A stretch of DNA of 64,000 bases from Casuarina equisetifolia (taxonomy: Eukaryota > Streptophyta > Magnoliopsida > Fagales > Casuarinaceae). Positions 49,434-63,132 of the stretch are shown here, one piece after another. Every line of letters begins with the position of its first letter. The first letter of the stretch is position 1. The stretch covers positions 18,520,021 through 18,584,020 of the forward strand of contig CM052362.1 in NCBI GenBank assembly GCA_028551475.1, written 5' to 3'. The notes under the pieces are model-generated. The model did not search any database. It saw only the letters and a program-made list of their open reading frames with translations, and was not told where the DNA came from. The translations under genes and the position numbers were made by a program.

Positions 49434-50819
49434 TGTTGCCACTCGGTCTTGCTTGAGGACAATTCTTTTGGCCAACTCCATTTTTTCTTCTGAAATCTAA
49501 TTCTTTGTACCACTTCATCATAAATCAATTGAGATTGTAGGCCTAGAATTGTTAATTAACTATTCCCCAGCATTAAACAGGGGGGTATAGCGGATCACAT
49601 CCATCTAAACTCAAATGTTATACTACTGAGAAAAACACTGACATAGCAGATCAAGGGAGTACAGTACATCCTAAGTTCTTGAATGTGTTAGAGACTTGAC
49701 AAAAGCCTACGTGACCAGGATAACTCTTCTTAACATTATTAAGTGCAATTATGTGAACCATCTGAATTGTATACATGAAAGGAGCATGGCAATCTTGTTC
49801 ATGAGCATTTACGCGTGACTGCAATCTTGAAAGGGTACATTATAGAACAAAAGGTCACATATACTATGATAGACATACTCATGTATTGTAATAACGACTC
49901 GAGAGCATCTAAAAAATGTACTTGCCTTATGGGTTATGATAGACCAAGGGAAAGACACTTGGCAAATGCACTTGTTTTAACTCTATACGCTTTGCTTATT
50001 TTCACCGTGTACCATGTTCTTTTGAAGCTTATCTTACTCATTCGGTCGTCCGTCTGAGGGGGGTTGAAGATTCATTGCCGACAAAACGTAATTGCTTATA
50101 TGGGACTGGGAGGTCAAGAATTTTCTGTTACTGGAATTCTTGAAAAACAAAAGAAGGAAAGGAAAAACAAAAAGTAAATAAAGAAAAATCTTTAAACGGT
50201 GCGGATCCCGTTGTTCCTTTTAACCCTATCGCCTTTTGCCATTGAGGATGTCGGGTGCAGCGATTATTGCGTATAAAATGCGACAAAGACCGTTGTAGAT
50301 TCAAGTAGAACACTTCCACTTGGAAATGCGACAAACTAAACGTGAAGAAGCCATGCGTTCAATTTTTATGGGCGTCGTGATACGTGCTGCCCAGCTAGGT
50401 TCTGTTTTCTTTTAGGCCTAGTTGTAATGATGTCATGTAAAATCGGTGTTAGGCTTCTCTCTCTTTCTGCCGGGTTCTTCACTTTAAATGGGGAAAAGGC
50501 AGGCTCGGTGAATCCAAATGGCTTCAGTAAATCAAAAACTCCCGTTCGTTCAACAACATTTGCATAAAAGAATCATCCTCCTAAAAGTAACTGATAGTTA
50601 ATATCATCATGGCTCAACAAATCAAGTCCTAGAAGGAGTCCGCTTAACTCCAAAAGCAGATTCTGAATATATTTATTGTGAACTTGTGCTACATGTGTTG
50701 CATATATTGTTACAAAAGTTATATGATACTAACACATTCTAAATATTATTCCTCTACAGAAGCCTCTACCCATTGAAATTCACAAAAATGCCGCAAAAGT
50801 TTTGGGGAGAAGCTCCTGA
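49434..50819. other. Convergent spacer between CLC-d and phytocyanin gene
   Basis: It should contain the 3' ends of both transcripts, which face each other. No further gene or repeat is recognised. Confidence 0.55.
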
Positions 50820-52181
50820 TTAGGAAGTGCCAGAAATCAAAAGAGCAACAACTGCCATAGCTAAGCAAAGCATAGCAGAACCACCCTTCAAACCATTCAT
50901 TGCAGCGGCAATACTCGGAGAAGGAGCGGGCACCTTGGCAGCAGGGACTAGAGGAGTGACCAATGCGGATGGACTTGGAGCGCTCGAACGATTGCGAGGC
51001 ACATTGATGTCAACCTTCTGACCTGCTTGGCAGTGACCAGGGACGCCACAGAAGAAGAAGTGGTGGCCCCGAGTGGTGATATTGATCGTGTCATTTCCGG
51101 TGGTATAGGTCGCCAGAGGGTTTGAAGCATTACATGACTTGTACATTGCATGCGTCACTCGCATCACGTTGTGAAATTGGGCATTGTACTCAAAATCTTT
51201 TTTTTTTTTTCCCCAAAAGACAGAAAGAACAACACCGTTAGACTCAAAGTATGTCAGCATTCATGTCAAGAAGGACCAAACAAAACCACTCAAAATCTAA
51301 AGATTGCTTTGATGATATCAGCTTGGTTAGCTTTTTCTCTGGCTCGGGAAAATGTCCCCCGTAATTTTAAATAACATCTCCAAGTGGAAATGTTTCCCTA
51401 CCTGACTTTCTTAATGCAATGGCACTATAATCGAAGCGAATGCCAGAAAGGCAAAGTTATGATCTTGAAAGCACGCATGGATTATTGGAAAGTGTTTTCC
51501 CATCAGCGGGCCATCACTTGCATGCCACCAGCCCGACGCAATGATGAGGCCCCAGTGGAAAGGTTGATGCTATGGAGGTTCAGTCGGCTTTTTCATAACT
51601 CTCATTTATGATGAACTCAACAGTAAACCCTTCTTTCCTCCATTAATAGGGAAAGGATAGGAAAGGAAAGCCCGTGACAGACTCTGCCCCCATTCTTGAG
51701 GACAATTTCAGGGGCACTCTGTTAGCTATGAAAATTTTGCAAGATCCTTCGGAAACCCCAATCCCCGAGGATGTTTTTCACTCTAGAATTTGCTGCCCCC
51801 AATAAACCGTAAGTAGAATTTAAGGAGAATCAGGACAGCACCAGACATTCTTCTACCCGAAAATCATTTCCCCCCTCCCAAAAAAGGAAAGAATTCCCTG
51901 AGGGAGGGAAAGAATAGCCTCACAGAACTGTGGATAACCCAGAAAGAACTGGAGTAAATGAACATTAAAGTTAAAGAGATGAAATCGAGAAAAGATTATG
52001 AACAGAACTCACGTATAATATCACCAACTTCAAAGGTCTTGTTAATAGCCCATTGCTTGTAGTTCACATTCCCTAAGGTTGTCCAACCTGCGGAATCCCC
52101 AACCTTAAATACAGCTGCAAGGGAAACATGTACCACAGCCATCGCCGTGAGCAGAACGACAGCTCTCTCCATCAAAGCCAT
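50820..52181 (-). CDS. Phytocyanin, mavicyanin/stellacyanin-like, GPI-anchored
   Basis: Two exons on the minus strand, 52181-52013 and 51196-50820, give 181 residues. Phytocyanins are small extracellular blue-copper proteins thought to shuttle electrons at the cell surface. An N-terminal signal peptide (about residues 1-23, MALMERAVVLLTAMAVVHVS) precedes the mature start VFKVGDSAGW. The type-1 copper ligands are His65 (AQFHNV), Cys106 (FFFCGVPGHC), His111 and Gln116 (CQAGQK). Glutamine as the axial ligand marks the stellacyanin/mavicyanin class rather than the methionine-bearing uclacyanins and plantacyanins. Cys78 and Cys112 form the family disulfide. Asn-x-Thr/Ser sites are present. A Pro/Ser/Ala-rich arabinogalactan-like stretch and a hydrophobic C-terminus (SAMLCLAMAVVALLISGTS) suggest a GPI anchor. 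The single intron, just before the first copper ligand, is at the place usual for the family; its acceptor follows an A run. Confidence 0.92.
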
Positions 52182-52266
52182 TGCCTATAGAGCCCGGAAA
52201 GGACTGAATGTAAACTTTGTTTTGGGGTGTGCTGTGGGACTTGCAGTGGTTCTCTGTCTCAGGCCA

Positions 52267-52274
52267 TTTATAAA
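52267..52274 (-). promoter_or_regulatory. TATA box of phytocyanin gene
   Basis: TTTATAAA on the minus strand lies 86 bases before the start codon, giving a leader of about 55-60 nt. Confidence 0.5.
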
Positions 52275-53995
52275 TCTGGTTGGAGCTCTAAGAAAGTGAC
52301 CCTAGAGTCCTCCTACTTTTTGAATTATATTACAAGCACCCTTTCAATATTGATTCTTCAAGGAAAAGAGAATAGGAAAAAGCTATAAACAGTCACAAAA
52401 AATCACTCCATGTCTTGGAAACTAAAACTTCACCTAAATCGCTTACTTTGCTTGCTGCTCAACTGTCAATCTGGTTGCCAGTGACCATCTTTAATTGGTC
52501 GATTATGGATGGAACTGGTCAAGTACAAAAAAGCCAGAAGTTTTCTGTCTCTACAAAAATCATTGCACTGAAAGAATTGCTTGGAGATCAGGGAACCACC
52601 ATGGCCATTTTTCTCTTTTTCAGTCCCTATAAAAGAACAGAAATCTAAGGGAAAAAGACTTCAGTCTAGATTCCGATCTTGTCAACCGTATATCGATCGC
52701 GCTCTCCTGCTGTTTGGGTTGTCAATTCTCAGTTATGGGGCCATGCTTGAAAGCCTTGGAAGGAAAGGATGTTGGGGAGGCAATGGCGCTGTGCGATGCG
52801 CATTTGCAGTCGATAAAAAATGGGAGCACCATGATGAGGTTGGTTACCACTATCATTATGTTTTGGTAGGCCGATGTTGCTTCAAACGAGGAACAAGTAC
52901 AGGCGTGCTCCACACATCTCTGCTTTGCCATCTGTGTGTCCAATCGTGGTAACAAGGAAGAGTTTATTTCAGTAACTTCTGACAACCACTTCTTCTTTTA
53001 ATACTAGATCAATCTTTGTGGTTCATAGCTTTATAGAATGAGCTTTACTCAAAAGTAATCCTTTCGCTCTAAGATTTTTAATAAAATTTAATCTAATGCG
53101 ATTGCTTAATCATTTCATTTAACTTAATTTTTAATATTTTATTATAAGATAAGAACAAAATTTAAGTGGTTGCCCATCTTTTTAAGAATACTTAAGAATA
53201 ATTATCTATATGAAAGATAATCATACTTACCTTAGAGTTGTTATATGGGTTTAAAGGAGACAATTACTCATTGTCTATCTAAATTAATAGTGGTCAACTC
53301 ACCCTTTTGTAAGAAAGGTTATTCACTATCTCTCTTGTAAGAGGATTCTTTTTCATCTAAATTAGCCTGGATGAAGTTAGATGAGGTTAGTATAGTCAAC
53401 AAACATAAAAAAATTCTTTAAAAATAAATGTGTGTGATCACTTTAATTTTATTGGTATAATTTACTTCAATATTGAAATATTAGTATTGTTGGTGTTAGA
53501 AATTGCACATCTAATTGCTTCATAGGGGATTAGATTTTGGAAAAAGGACATGAGGATTTTTTGGTAGTGCAACTTAGCCTCCTAGAATTGATCACTTGGC
53601 AGTTCAGTAATAAATTAGTAGGGACTTTGGACCACTTACATAGAGTTTGACATTTGAGGATATGAATTAATTGTGTGTGTAAAAATAAAAGAGAAATTAG
53701 AGAAAAAAAAAAATCAACCTTCCAGAATATAATGTGTATATTAAATGTGACTGCCCATAATTTTTCATGTTTTGTAGCCATAAAAACTTGGGGCGTTGAG
53801 GAGCAACATAATGAGGGAAGTACAAGGTCTCATGAGGTATCTCAAACCACGCCCTCCTCTATGCACCCAAAAAATACTCAATATAAACACACAGATAAAA
53901 AGCGACGAACCAAGACACTCCAAGTATCTGCTACCTACGTAAGTATTCATTGTCCATGTACCAGTGTATCAAGCTCCTTATACACTTTCTGGAGT
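52275..53995. other. Spacer between phytocyanin and STP13 genes
   Basis: The left part is upstream of the phytocyanin gene and the right part downstream of STP13. From about 53040 to 53510 it is AT-rich without recognisable structure. No gene is supported. Confidence 0.5.
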
Positions 53996-56900
53996 TTACA
54001 GCTGAGAAGAAGGATCAAATCCGTTACTGTGCCCATTTTTCTTTTCATAACCATTGGTCACAGCTCCTGCGTCTTCATTGTCAGTCATGAATCTCTTCCA
54101 AAGCCAGTGACTCTTCCACACTCTATCTGTCATCTCTTCAATTGGGACATTCTTGGTCTCCGGGAGCAGAAATAGCGCGAAGAATGACATTACGAAGACC
54201 CAGGCGGAGAAGAACAAAAAGATGCCATACTTGAAACTGCAGAGCATTGAGAGGAAGGCCTGTGCTATTACAAAGGTGAAAAGCAAGTTGGTACACACAG
54301 TCACACTCTGCCCGGCCGAGCGAGTCTCTAGTGGGAAAGTCTCACTTGGGATCAGCCAACCGAGAGGTCCCCAAGACCACGCAAAGGACGATACAAAAGT
54401 GCACACCATGACAACTACTAGGATTCCGTAACTTGCGTGGAGGTCGTTGGAGTGGTCCGTAACCTTAATTCCTAGAACGATGGCTATCACCACCTGAGAA
54501 AGGAACATTTGGACGCCAGCTTCCAACAAGAGAACGCGACGACCCACCTTGTCGACTGAGTAGATGGACACAACGGTGGAGAGGACATTAACAGCTCCTG
54601 TTATAACAGCTGAGTAAAGGGAAGCATCTTTCCCAAATCCCAAGGTGTCAAACAGAACCGGAGCGTAAAACATGATTGCGTTGATGCCAGTTAATTGCTG
54701 GAAGATCTGTTGCAAAACATTTTTAATTCAGATAAGATAGAAGCAAGTTAGAACAGTTGAAAATTGCATGTCTTTTTTGCCAAGAGATTGAAGCTAAATG
54801 CACAATTCAGAAACATTGAGAGATGCCGACCTGCAAGGCCACTGCAATGACCAGCTGAGGGCGATTCCTCCTCTTGAGGAGATTCCTGAAGGGGTGCTTC
54901 ACCTCTTTGGCCACACGACTAGCCTCGACGAGTTCCAGGAACTCTGGTTCCACATTCTCAACGCCACGAATCTTTCTAAGCACAGCTTTTCCTTTTTCCA
55001 AGTGACCCCGCTCTATCAGACTGTTCGGAGTGTCCACCACGAGGAGAGCCCCCACGGTAAGGAGACATGCCGGTACACCAGCCAAACCTAATGACAGTCT
55101 CCAACCCCATCCCCCTTTGATTCTGCGCTTGCATGGTAAAAAGTAAATTCTGGTTAGCAACAAAGCAAGCCCTAAGACAAAACATAATAACATAACTATT
55201 GTTCGGTGTCCCTAACACAATGGCAAGCACATGCAGTCTCATCTTCTAAAAGAAGACCATTAGGTAAAAATGAGAGTGATGACCAGATAAGGAAGACTCT
55301 TTCCTGGACTCGATACAGCATTATCATAAACAGGACCTTTATATGGCCCCATTAAAGCTAAATGGACTTATAGCTATGTTAATGGACTTTAGCTATGTTC
55401 TTCATTTTCCCCAGCCCCTGAAAATTTTTTATGTGCTAGGCCGTGTAAAGTATTGTAAAGTATGGGTTGATAGTCCAATTATTAAGTACCAAGTAATGGC
55501 TCAATAACTTGAGCCTTCGTGAGGTACAAGAAAATAGTGCACGACCTTTCTTCAAACTAAAGTTTTTAATAAATGGGTGATCCAATAAAGAAGTATGACA
55601 CTGACAGATTGCAGGTGAACCGTCAATCTCTCACAAGTGAAGGGACCCTTTTGCTGAAAAATGGAAGGGAAGTCAAAACCAGCTCAAATTAAATAGATTT
55701 GTTGTTTTTCTAAATCTGATTAACAAATAATCGAAGAGACGCCCACTGAATTTGGACGGCATCTTTCGTATAATGAAATGTTTGACCACAAATAATAGTA
55801 GTCTCTACGCATGGTATGATGTCAAACTCAGGGGCCAGGACATATGTTCTTATTATCTTCTAATGAATAGAAAATAAGGACACGAAGTCAGAGTAAGAAA
55901 CAGAAACAGACTTACTTATTGGTGCCGTAGTTTATAAGGTTAGCGAAGAGAATGCCAATGGTGACGTTCAGTTGAAACAGTATGTTCAAACCTCCACGTA
56001 TCCTTGTGGGAGCTATCTCCGAAAGGAACAACGGCACGGCCTGTCGTCAGACATTGAAATCGTTAGTCGACCACCAACCATGGAAAATTTCAACAAATTC
56101 ACATTGCCTTGTCAATAACGCCTTCCATTTCTGAGAAACTAAAGTTACCCAGAAGAAAGGTTTAGTTGAAACGTTGATCTAACTGTTTATCTGGGAAAAC
56201 GACACTTAATTGCATAGGAATAGCGTAAGAGAATAAATTAATTTTGAATCAAGTTGTCCGAATCTTTTATAATATTTTCAATTGTAAGCTTGTAGTCGAG
56301 CTACGACAACTGTTTATACTAAATAGGATTAACTTCGGATCCCATTTAGCTTGGGCACGGCTCTACATGCACCAGCTACAGCCTCCCCCTTACATAGATA
56401 GTTTGACAATTTCAAATCAAGGTGCAAGTAACAACAAAAAGATAAGATACTCTATTCAAAAATGTACGCCACACTCATTAAGGAAGAAAAAAGGGATCCC
56501 AAGGCATCACGTTTTTCAATAGAAAGAACCAGGGCTTTTTAAAAGAAATGGTTTCTCAGTCGGCTTTCTCTGTACCAGTCCAAGAAAATTTTCTTTTCTA
56601 TCACTGTTTGTTTTCTGAAGCTACGATAGAAAAGACGCTAGTGTCAAGAGGTCCTCCTCAGGTGCACAGCTAAGTATGCTAGAATCCATATTTATATAAT
56701 AAGCAGAAAGCGAGAGGGTTGGAAAAAGTTGTGGATGATTGAGACTTGTGGTTCCAACTGAAAAAGTATGTGACCATCAAAGCTTCTGGTTGATCATGGA
56801 CTTGCTTTTCATCCAATTGTTCCGCTTACCGCCATATACTGTGGTATCTCGTGGGTGGCTATCCCCCCACATGAATTTTTCCCCTCAGGTTTTAATTCTG

Positions 56901-58656
56901 TTTATCCTACTTCTTTATTTGTATTTTTACTTCACGGTGAAATTATTCACATTTGGGAATTAAATAACCCCATATGTGACCCATAACATGTTATGGTGGG
57001 CCCATTATCATACACAAACTATACATAAATAAGATATCTACTGATTGCAAATCATTTAAAAAAAAAAAAAAAGAACATGTTGCTGGGAAAAAATATTGTA
57101 ATAATATTGAATATATGAAAAAAGAAAAAGAAAGAAAGGAACCTGATTAGCGAAACCAACTCCACATCCAAGCAAGATCCTTCCAATAATAAGCATGGCA
57201 AGGTCTTGCGCCGCAGCATTTAAGATGGTTCCACAAATGAAGAAAATCCCGGCAATCAACATGGTCAGCCTGCGGCCTAGCCTTCTGGTGGTGTAGGAGG
57301 CGAAGAATGTTGCGATTAAACCAGCCAGGTACAGCGATGATGTGAACAACTGGAGGCCCTGATTATCGTATTTGCAGTAATTGCTGTTAAGAGTTGGGTC
57401 CACCGTCTTCACATAGACGGCCGGAAAAAATTTCTGCAAGAAAGACTCCATAGACGTGACACCACCTATGTCATATACGATCGTTAGTTGAGAATGCATA
57501 AACTCGAAACCGTGCTTAGTAAGGGAAAAAAAAAAAGGTCCAAATCCTACTGGGTAATAAAAAATTTCCGATCATCCAAACAGAAAAGAGCAAGAGGAAA
57601 TTTCTTTTTTTTTTTTTTTTACATTTATTGGGTGTTGCAAAGCAAGATGGGTAGAAAGGTAAACTCAATGTAATAATTGAACATAAGGTAGACATAAGGT
57701 GCATGTTTCAAAATGCAATTGGCTGTAATTCTGTAAGTAAACGCCCAATAATCTTCAAGAGTCTGATGATGGGAAATCTAAGCCGAATGCCTAAAGTATC
57801 CTTTCTCCACTCGGCGACAGCCTTTCCCAACCTTTCTCCAGTACAATGGCGTTCATATTTGACGTTGGTACCCTCAGGTCTTTTTGTTTTATTACTTAAG
57901 ATAGGCTGGTGGACTTATTATAACGCAAAGGATTGGCTATAAGCAAGAAGAGAAACACTTATATGTCACCAAAAGGAATATAGAAAAGGATAAATCCACT
58001 CCAACTTTTGCGAGATACTGTCCCTTTTCCATTAACTCTTTCTCCATGTTTTTTTTTTTTTTAATATATTCAGCCTTGAAATTTCACCCTTAAATGAAGA
58101 AGCTGAGTAGCTCACCGAAACAGATGACCTAAGCGTATTTCTTAAAAATCCTCCTCGGAAAAATATATCTAACATGTATCTTAAGAGTTTCGAGAGAGAT
58201 CATTTAAAGAAGCGATTAAAAGCAAGTTTTAGTAATCAGCAGTAGATATCTGACCATGAACAGTAAATTCTTTTTCCTGCCTTTGGGAGACACTTACCTA
58301 ACCATCTTTCTTTTTTATCATTCTTCTGGCCAATTTTCTGTCTTCTCTAAAAGGGTAGATAGAGAGTCTCAAAAAATTTAAGACCTAAAAGGTTTCTCTG
58401 GATACTACATCTCTCAGGCCAAGATCTAACATCATGTGCACATGCTCAGACATGCATATGGGTGTCATAAGAAAGAAGAAGGCAGAGGGAGGTGAAGTTT
58501 TAAGAGATCTAACTTCATACCTGAAACACCCACATCGTAACCGAACATAAGGCCTCCCGTGGCGGCCATAATGCATGAAATGATGACGATGGGCGTGATC
58601 TTGGCCTCGAACTCAGCACCTCCTCCCGGAGGACCGGAGAACCCTCCCGCCGGCAT
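53996..58656 (-). CDS. STP13: Sugar transport protein 13 (hexose/H+ symporter)
   Basis: Five exons on the minus strand, 58656-58521, 57465-57143, 56040-55916, 55122-54831 and 54706-53996, give 528 residues, close to Arabidopsis STP13 (526). It imports hexoses with protons across the plasma membrane and is known for induction in infection and cell death; the wheat ortholog is the rust-resistance gene Lr67. The sequence shows a short cytosolic N-terminus [28 protein letters not shown] (first membrane helix), [13 protein letters not shown], the RRLGRR loop between helices 2 and 3, [20 protein letters not shown], the long central loop ending RRNRPQL, QQLTGIN (295-301), [37 protein letters not shown] and the end [10 protein letters not shown]. 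Twelve membrane helices are expected for the major facilitator family. Introns 1 and 2 exceed 1 kb. The frame stays open upstream of the start codon, but that part includes the TATA box, so the start at 58656 is favoured. Confidence 0.95.
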
Positions 58657-58711
58657 GGTTGTAATATCAAAAGCTCTACGCTCAAGGAGTTTATCTGCGG
58701 TGAAGGAGATC

Positions 58712-58747
58712 AAGAAGAAGAAGAAGAAGAAGAAGAAGAAGAAGAAG
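58712..58747. repeat. (AAG)12 microsatellite in STP13 leader
   Basis: Twelve perfect AAG units, read as CTT in the STP13 5' leader on the minus strand. CT-rich leaders are common in plant genes; the repeat is a likely polymorphic marker. Confidence 0.95.
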
Positions 58748-58788
58748 GGACAGTTGGATGATATATGGGTTAATGAGGGAGGAGCTGC

Positions 58789-58796
58789 TTTATATA
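58789..58796 (-). promoter_or_regulatory. TATA box of STP13
   Basis: TATATAAA on the minus strand lies 133 bases before the start codon, predicting a leader of about 105 nt that spans the CTT repeat. Confidence 0.6.
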
Positions 58797-58931
58797 GACG
58801 ACGAGGGAGGCACAGTGAGTCGCATAGAGAGTGGTAGAACACGAGAAACGAAATAGATGAAGAAGTTTCATGTTAGGGGGAACCACCTCCAGGATCCTTC
58901 CACGCGGCCATTTGGTGGGCTGTGTTCCTCG

Positions 58932-58950
58932 TTGACGGCTGGCTAGTCAA
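58932..58950. promoter_or_regulatory. Inverted pair of W-box cores before STP13
   Basis: TTGAC at 58932-58936 and its inverse GTCAA at 58946-58950 (minus strand TTGACT, a full W-box) lie about 140-160 bases upstream of the TATA box. W-boxes bind WRKY factors, which would fit the known pathogen induction of STP13. Function here is inferred. Confidence 0.35.
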
Positions 58951-58956
58951 CCGCCC

Positions 58957-61900
58957 AGAACTTCTCTTTCATTAGTCCGATTTCGATAAGGGGTGGCTTC
59001 AAATAAAGCACGGAATAAATGGGAACAAGAGGAAAAAAAAGCATATGTATCAAGCGAAAGGTTTCTGCGAAAATAAAATCAAAATGGTTAGGATAAAGCT
59101 GAAAGACAAGCCCAGAATATCCTCAAGAACAGTAAACGTGTCCTGCATTTATGACGAATTTCCAATTTCATGTATACAAAAGCTTTCCAAGCTGCTTTAC
59201 TTTCTCGCATTAAATGCAACTTGGAAAAGCCCCAAATCAAAATTAAAGTGTGTTATCTCAAATAGCAAGAACAAGAGCTATCTGCATTGCCAGGAGACAA
59301 AGCTTATCTAATAAGTCTTTCTGTAATTAATGCACACGATAGCTTTTTCTTCTGTTGGGTCGGGAGATTAGGTGATAAAAGATAAAGCTCAAGGTACCGA
59401 CCATTTTATCTCCTCTGATGTATCATGCTATGTGTTTAAGGCACGTCATAGAATGTCTCCCTTGTGGTATTCTTGCTAAGAAGAAATTGACCAACAGCGT
59501 TGTTGTAACCCGCGGATACAACAAAATTGTCCAACCATGTAGACTACCATTTCTTAATTCTTGCATTTTTCTCTTTCTTTTTATTTTTTATTTTTTATTT
59601 TTAAAAATATTGTTCTTGTATTGAGCCTTGGCCTATGATTATACTATCGCTTCTCACTCGTAAAAAACTATATACTTACATATGTATCTTGTCATTCATT
59701 CATGTGACTTCTATAGCTAATTTGACTTTTAGAAATTCAAGATGGCTTTTAGTTCCACTCGGCTGAAACTACCACAAAAATTTTGACAAAACGTCCGACA
59801 AGAAATAAAAATAAAAATTGTTTGGAATGGTACTTCTCATGTTTGGTTGTGTATATTATTATATTACTGGTTTTATTGCATCTTTTTTGGATTTAAGATG
59901 ATTTTGCTGCTTATAAATAAATTCTATAGAGATCTCATTACAGAAAAATCAATTGTATTTTTTTCCTTCAGATTCTCTACTTGCTACGCAAGAGTCTTGA
60001 CATTTTTCTTTTTTAACAAGTCTATCAAAAGTTAGCTCCGGACAATGAGAATGTGGAATAGTTTATTTCATTCCTACCTTCAGATCTTAATTAAATGATG
60101 TCTTACCAATCAAAAAAAAAAAAAAACATGGGAGGTGAGGCAATAGAAAAAGCTTATAATCAATTCAATTAAACTTAAAATCGACTCATCCAATCTTCTT
60201 CTTCTTCTTCGTTGAACTAGCGTAGCAAACAAGGGGGAAAAGATGATACCACCTGTATAAAAATCTAAGGGAAGTTGGAGACCTGTCACACCTGGGTAAT
60301 TAAGCTTAAATCTTTTGTCTCGTACCCCAAATTGTAACTATCTTCCAAATTCTTGGATATCGAAAACAAGAGATGGGTATTACTTCAAGATAAGGAAAAT
60401 AATTTTATCTTGTTTTTGTGGACACGTGAAAAGATGCTCTCAAATTTTAGAATTTCTATGGATACGTCGACGTCCGCACACTTTGGGAAATTAAAGGAAT
60501 CAAAGATGCCGGGGGTCACGGGGTGAGGACCAAGTCCCACGTTCTCACTCCGACATTTTCCAATGTATTATTGCTGGTCCAACCACATGCACCTTTCCAT
60601 AAGCCCCCGTTGAGACCCATAGACAGTCCCATCAACCCAATTGCGTGATGCTTCCTGGTCAAGTTAGCCATCTCCGCATTGAAAGAAAAGCACCCGCCAT
60701 CTTTTTCTGAAGCATGGTTTTGATGTATCTGTGACTATGAAATCAGGGAATTGTCCAAAAAAACAGTGGACCACAAAGAATATGGATTCCATGAGCCGAG
60801 AAGTGCCAATTTAAAGACAGCAATTTGAGCATTTATGCCTAGTAGTTCCTTTCCAAGTTAGCCATGACAGGTCCCCAAAGCAATGGATAGGGCCAAGTAC
60901 CTTACTGGAGGTTCCACAAAAAAGTGGTGGGTGTTTTCTTCGATTTGTAATTGGAGACTACCCCAAAGTCCTGATCGAAGGAGGACTATCAATTATCATC
61001 CGCACTGGCTTATGCACTTATAATAGTAAGTCGTGCTGGTGTTGATGATGCCACCTAAAATTCCACATGTGTCATAATTGAATATAATACACAGGATCTT
61101 TCCTTTATACATTTTTCCAACAATGGGCAATAATTATTGGGAGAGATTTTGAAAAGTAGATTTTTTTGTTGGAAAAATAATACCCCAGTCGGGGCCCAAA
61201 TCTGAGAGTTTGGCGTGCTGATGCAAACCAATAACATTTCTTTATGACATGGGAATCAGATGACAGCAGACCCATAGCATCATCACCTTCTCAACTTATG
61301 CCTTTACACGTGAGATTTCACCTACAACTTGTGATCATCTGCTGTTCTAGAAACGAGTAATGACCCAAAGCTCTTCACGGTGACCATTTCGTACATGCAC
61401 CATCATTGTTTCGTGATTGTCCTTTTTTTTTTCGATCAGAAAAGATCAGAACAATTAAGGATGATGATACGAATCAGACCAGAATCTCGGTGCAGATAAA
61501 AAGTCAGTTACACATTCCTTTCACAATTTATTGATTTTTACTATTCCGATATCTCCTACCCCTTGTTCCGTATCTCGGATGTCTTTCACTAAGAATTTGT
61601 TTCCTAATAATAATTTTCAGAACAGGATTTTAATATTATGACTAAGAAACCTCGAAAGCTTCAAGTTTATGACAAGTCCTTTACTTCCAAGCAGCCTGAA
61701 AGTTTCAACCTTTGACCGCACGAGCAACCAAATGTTCTGACTGAAATTCTCTTCTTCCTCAGCTAAATATACCTGATTAATGACATCATGCAATGACAGC
61801 ACAAAGACACAGAAAGCATATTGGTACACGTGGGGCATGGTGTTTCAGTTGAAACTCTGAGGCATCGTGATTGACCGTCCTATTCAATGTCCAAAACAAC

Positions 61901-62783
61901 GGTAGCATTCGAGTTTGGTTCTGGAGTTATGTTGCTTTCGGATAAGATTGAAAAGATCAGATTCGAGCCCAGGCTTTTGGTTTTTACAGGAAAGCAAGGC
62001 CTGGCGGAAGAAAAGGAGACCACGCATGTCCTGGTTCGCTGCCGACTTCTAACTTCGTAATCCATGCACCCAGTATGTCTGGAACTTGGGACGGACTCGA
62101 GCGTCGGCCGCCAGGCCGCCATGGCAGTGTGAACTTGAATATTTGAACTAATTTTTCCAAGGGGAGGAAAAGGACTTCTGATCGTCTCAAAATTGTGTAC
62201 AAGATACCCTAGAAAATTAACAAATGAAGGACCCTACAAGATTTTTGGGTCATATTTTAAAATAATTTCTGGGCAATTGATAAACCAACTTCAAATAGTC
62301 TACTTCTGGGCAATTTCTGGGCAAAGCTCTATGTGAAAGCAAAAGATACTGCACACTTTCATCATGCTACATTGACCTCACAACAGCCATAACTAAAGTG
62401 CGGCTATTTAGAATTTTGGTCCACCTCATCCTAACGTGTCTATTCTTATCCGTACGACTAATAGGCAAAGCATTCGTGGAAAAAAGGAGAAGGGAAAAGA
62501 GATTAGCTCCACTATGGCTATTGATTCAATGTTAATCTTCTAGAAAGGAGCCATACAAAGGGTCAAAAAGGATCTACCAAATACACTTAATAAAGGCAGG
62601 AAGTGCACAAGAAGTGCAGGCTCCACTTCCTTTTACCTTTGATCTTCACCAGGACTCCGTAATGAGCTAAGAAATTAGAAAAAAGGAACACACCAAATTT
62701 CAGACAAATCTCATAATTCTTACAGCAAAAAGGATTCTATTGTGGTAAAATCTCTAGTTGTTAAATAAGAATCGAGGAAATTG
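58957..62783. other. Spacer between the two STP genes
   Basis: It contains the STP13 upstream region and the 3' flank of the broken STP copy. AT-rich tracts occur near 59565-59610 and 60112-60126. No gene, RNA or transposon protein is recognised. Confidence 0.5.
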
Positions 62784-63132
62784 TCAGATTAACAAGTTTG
62801 ATAACCCCTCAACACCTTTTCCCTCCACATTGCCATCCATGAATCTCTTCCAGAGCCAGTGTTGCTTCCAGACTCTCTCTACTATCTCTTCAATGGGGAT
62901 GTTCTTGGTCTCCGGGAGTAGGAAACTCGCGAAGACTGACATGAGAACCACCCAAGCGGAGAACAAAATGAAAATGCCAAACTTTAAGTGGCAAAGCATG
63001 GAGAGGAAAGCCTGTGCTACGATAAAAGTGAAGAGCATGTTGACACTGACAGTCACACTCTGCCCTACAGAACGGGTCTCTAGAGGGAAGATCTCACTTG
63101 GGATCAACCACCCTAGAGGTCCCCAGGACCAT
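62784..63132 (-). pseudogene. 3' fragment of a second STP hexose transporter, cut by copia element
   Basis: Host gene fragment of 115 codons plus stop (TGA at 62784-62786). It aligns with STP13 from its [13 protein letters not shown] block (Trp402 of STP13) to near the C-terminus, about three quarters identical by eye, with [26 protein letters not shown] and HWLWKRFM. It ends earlier than STP13 (EGLSNLLI). The coding frame runs open up to 63132 and stops abruptly at the edge of a retrotransposon LTR, in the middle of a codon. The gene lies head-to-tail with STP13, so it is a tandem duplicate. The missing 5' part should lie beyond the element, outside the window. As it stands the gene would not make a normal transporter unless the element is removed by splicing. 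Confidence 0.88.

Noticed and set aside
58657-58842. In-frame N-terminal extension of STP13
   Set aside because: It includes the TATA box and a phenylalanine run from the CTT repeat; STP13 proteins start at the MPAGGF-like position.
61880-62202. Overlapping leftward frames near 61.9-62.2 kb
   Set aside because: Low-complexity composition without motifs or splice structure; most likely chance.
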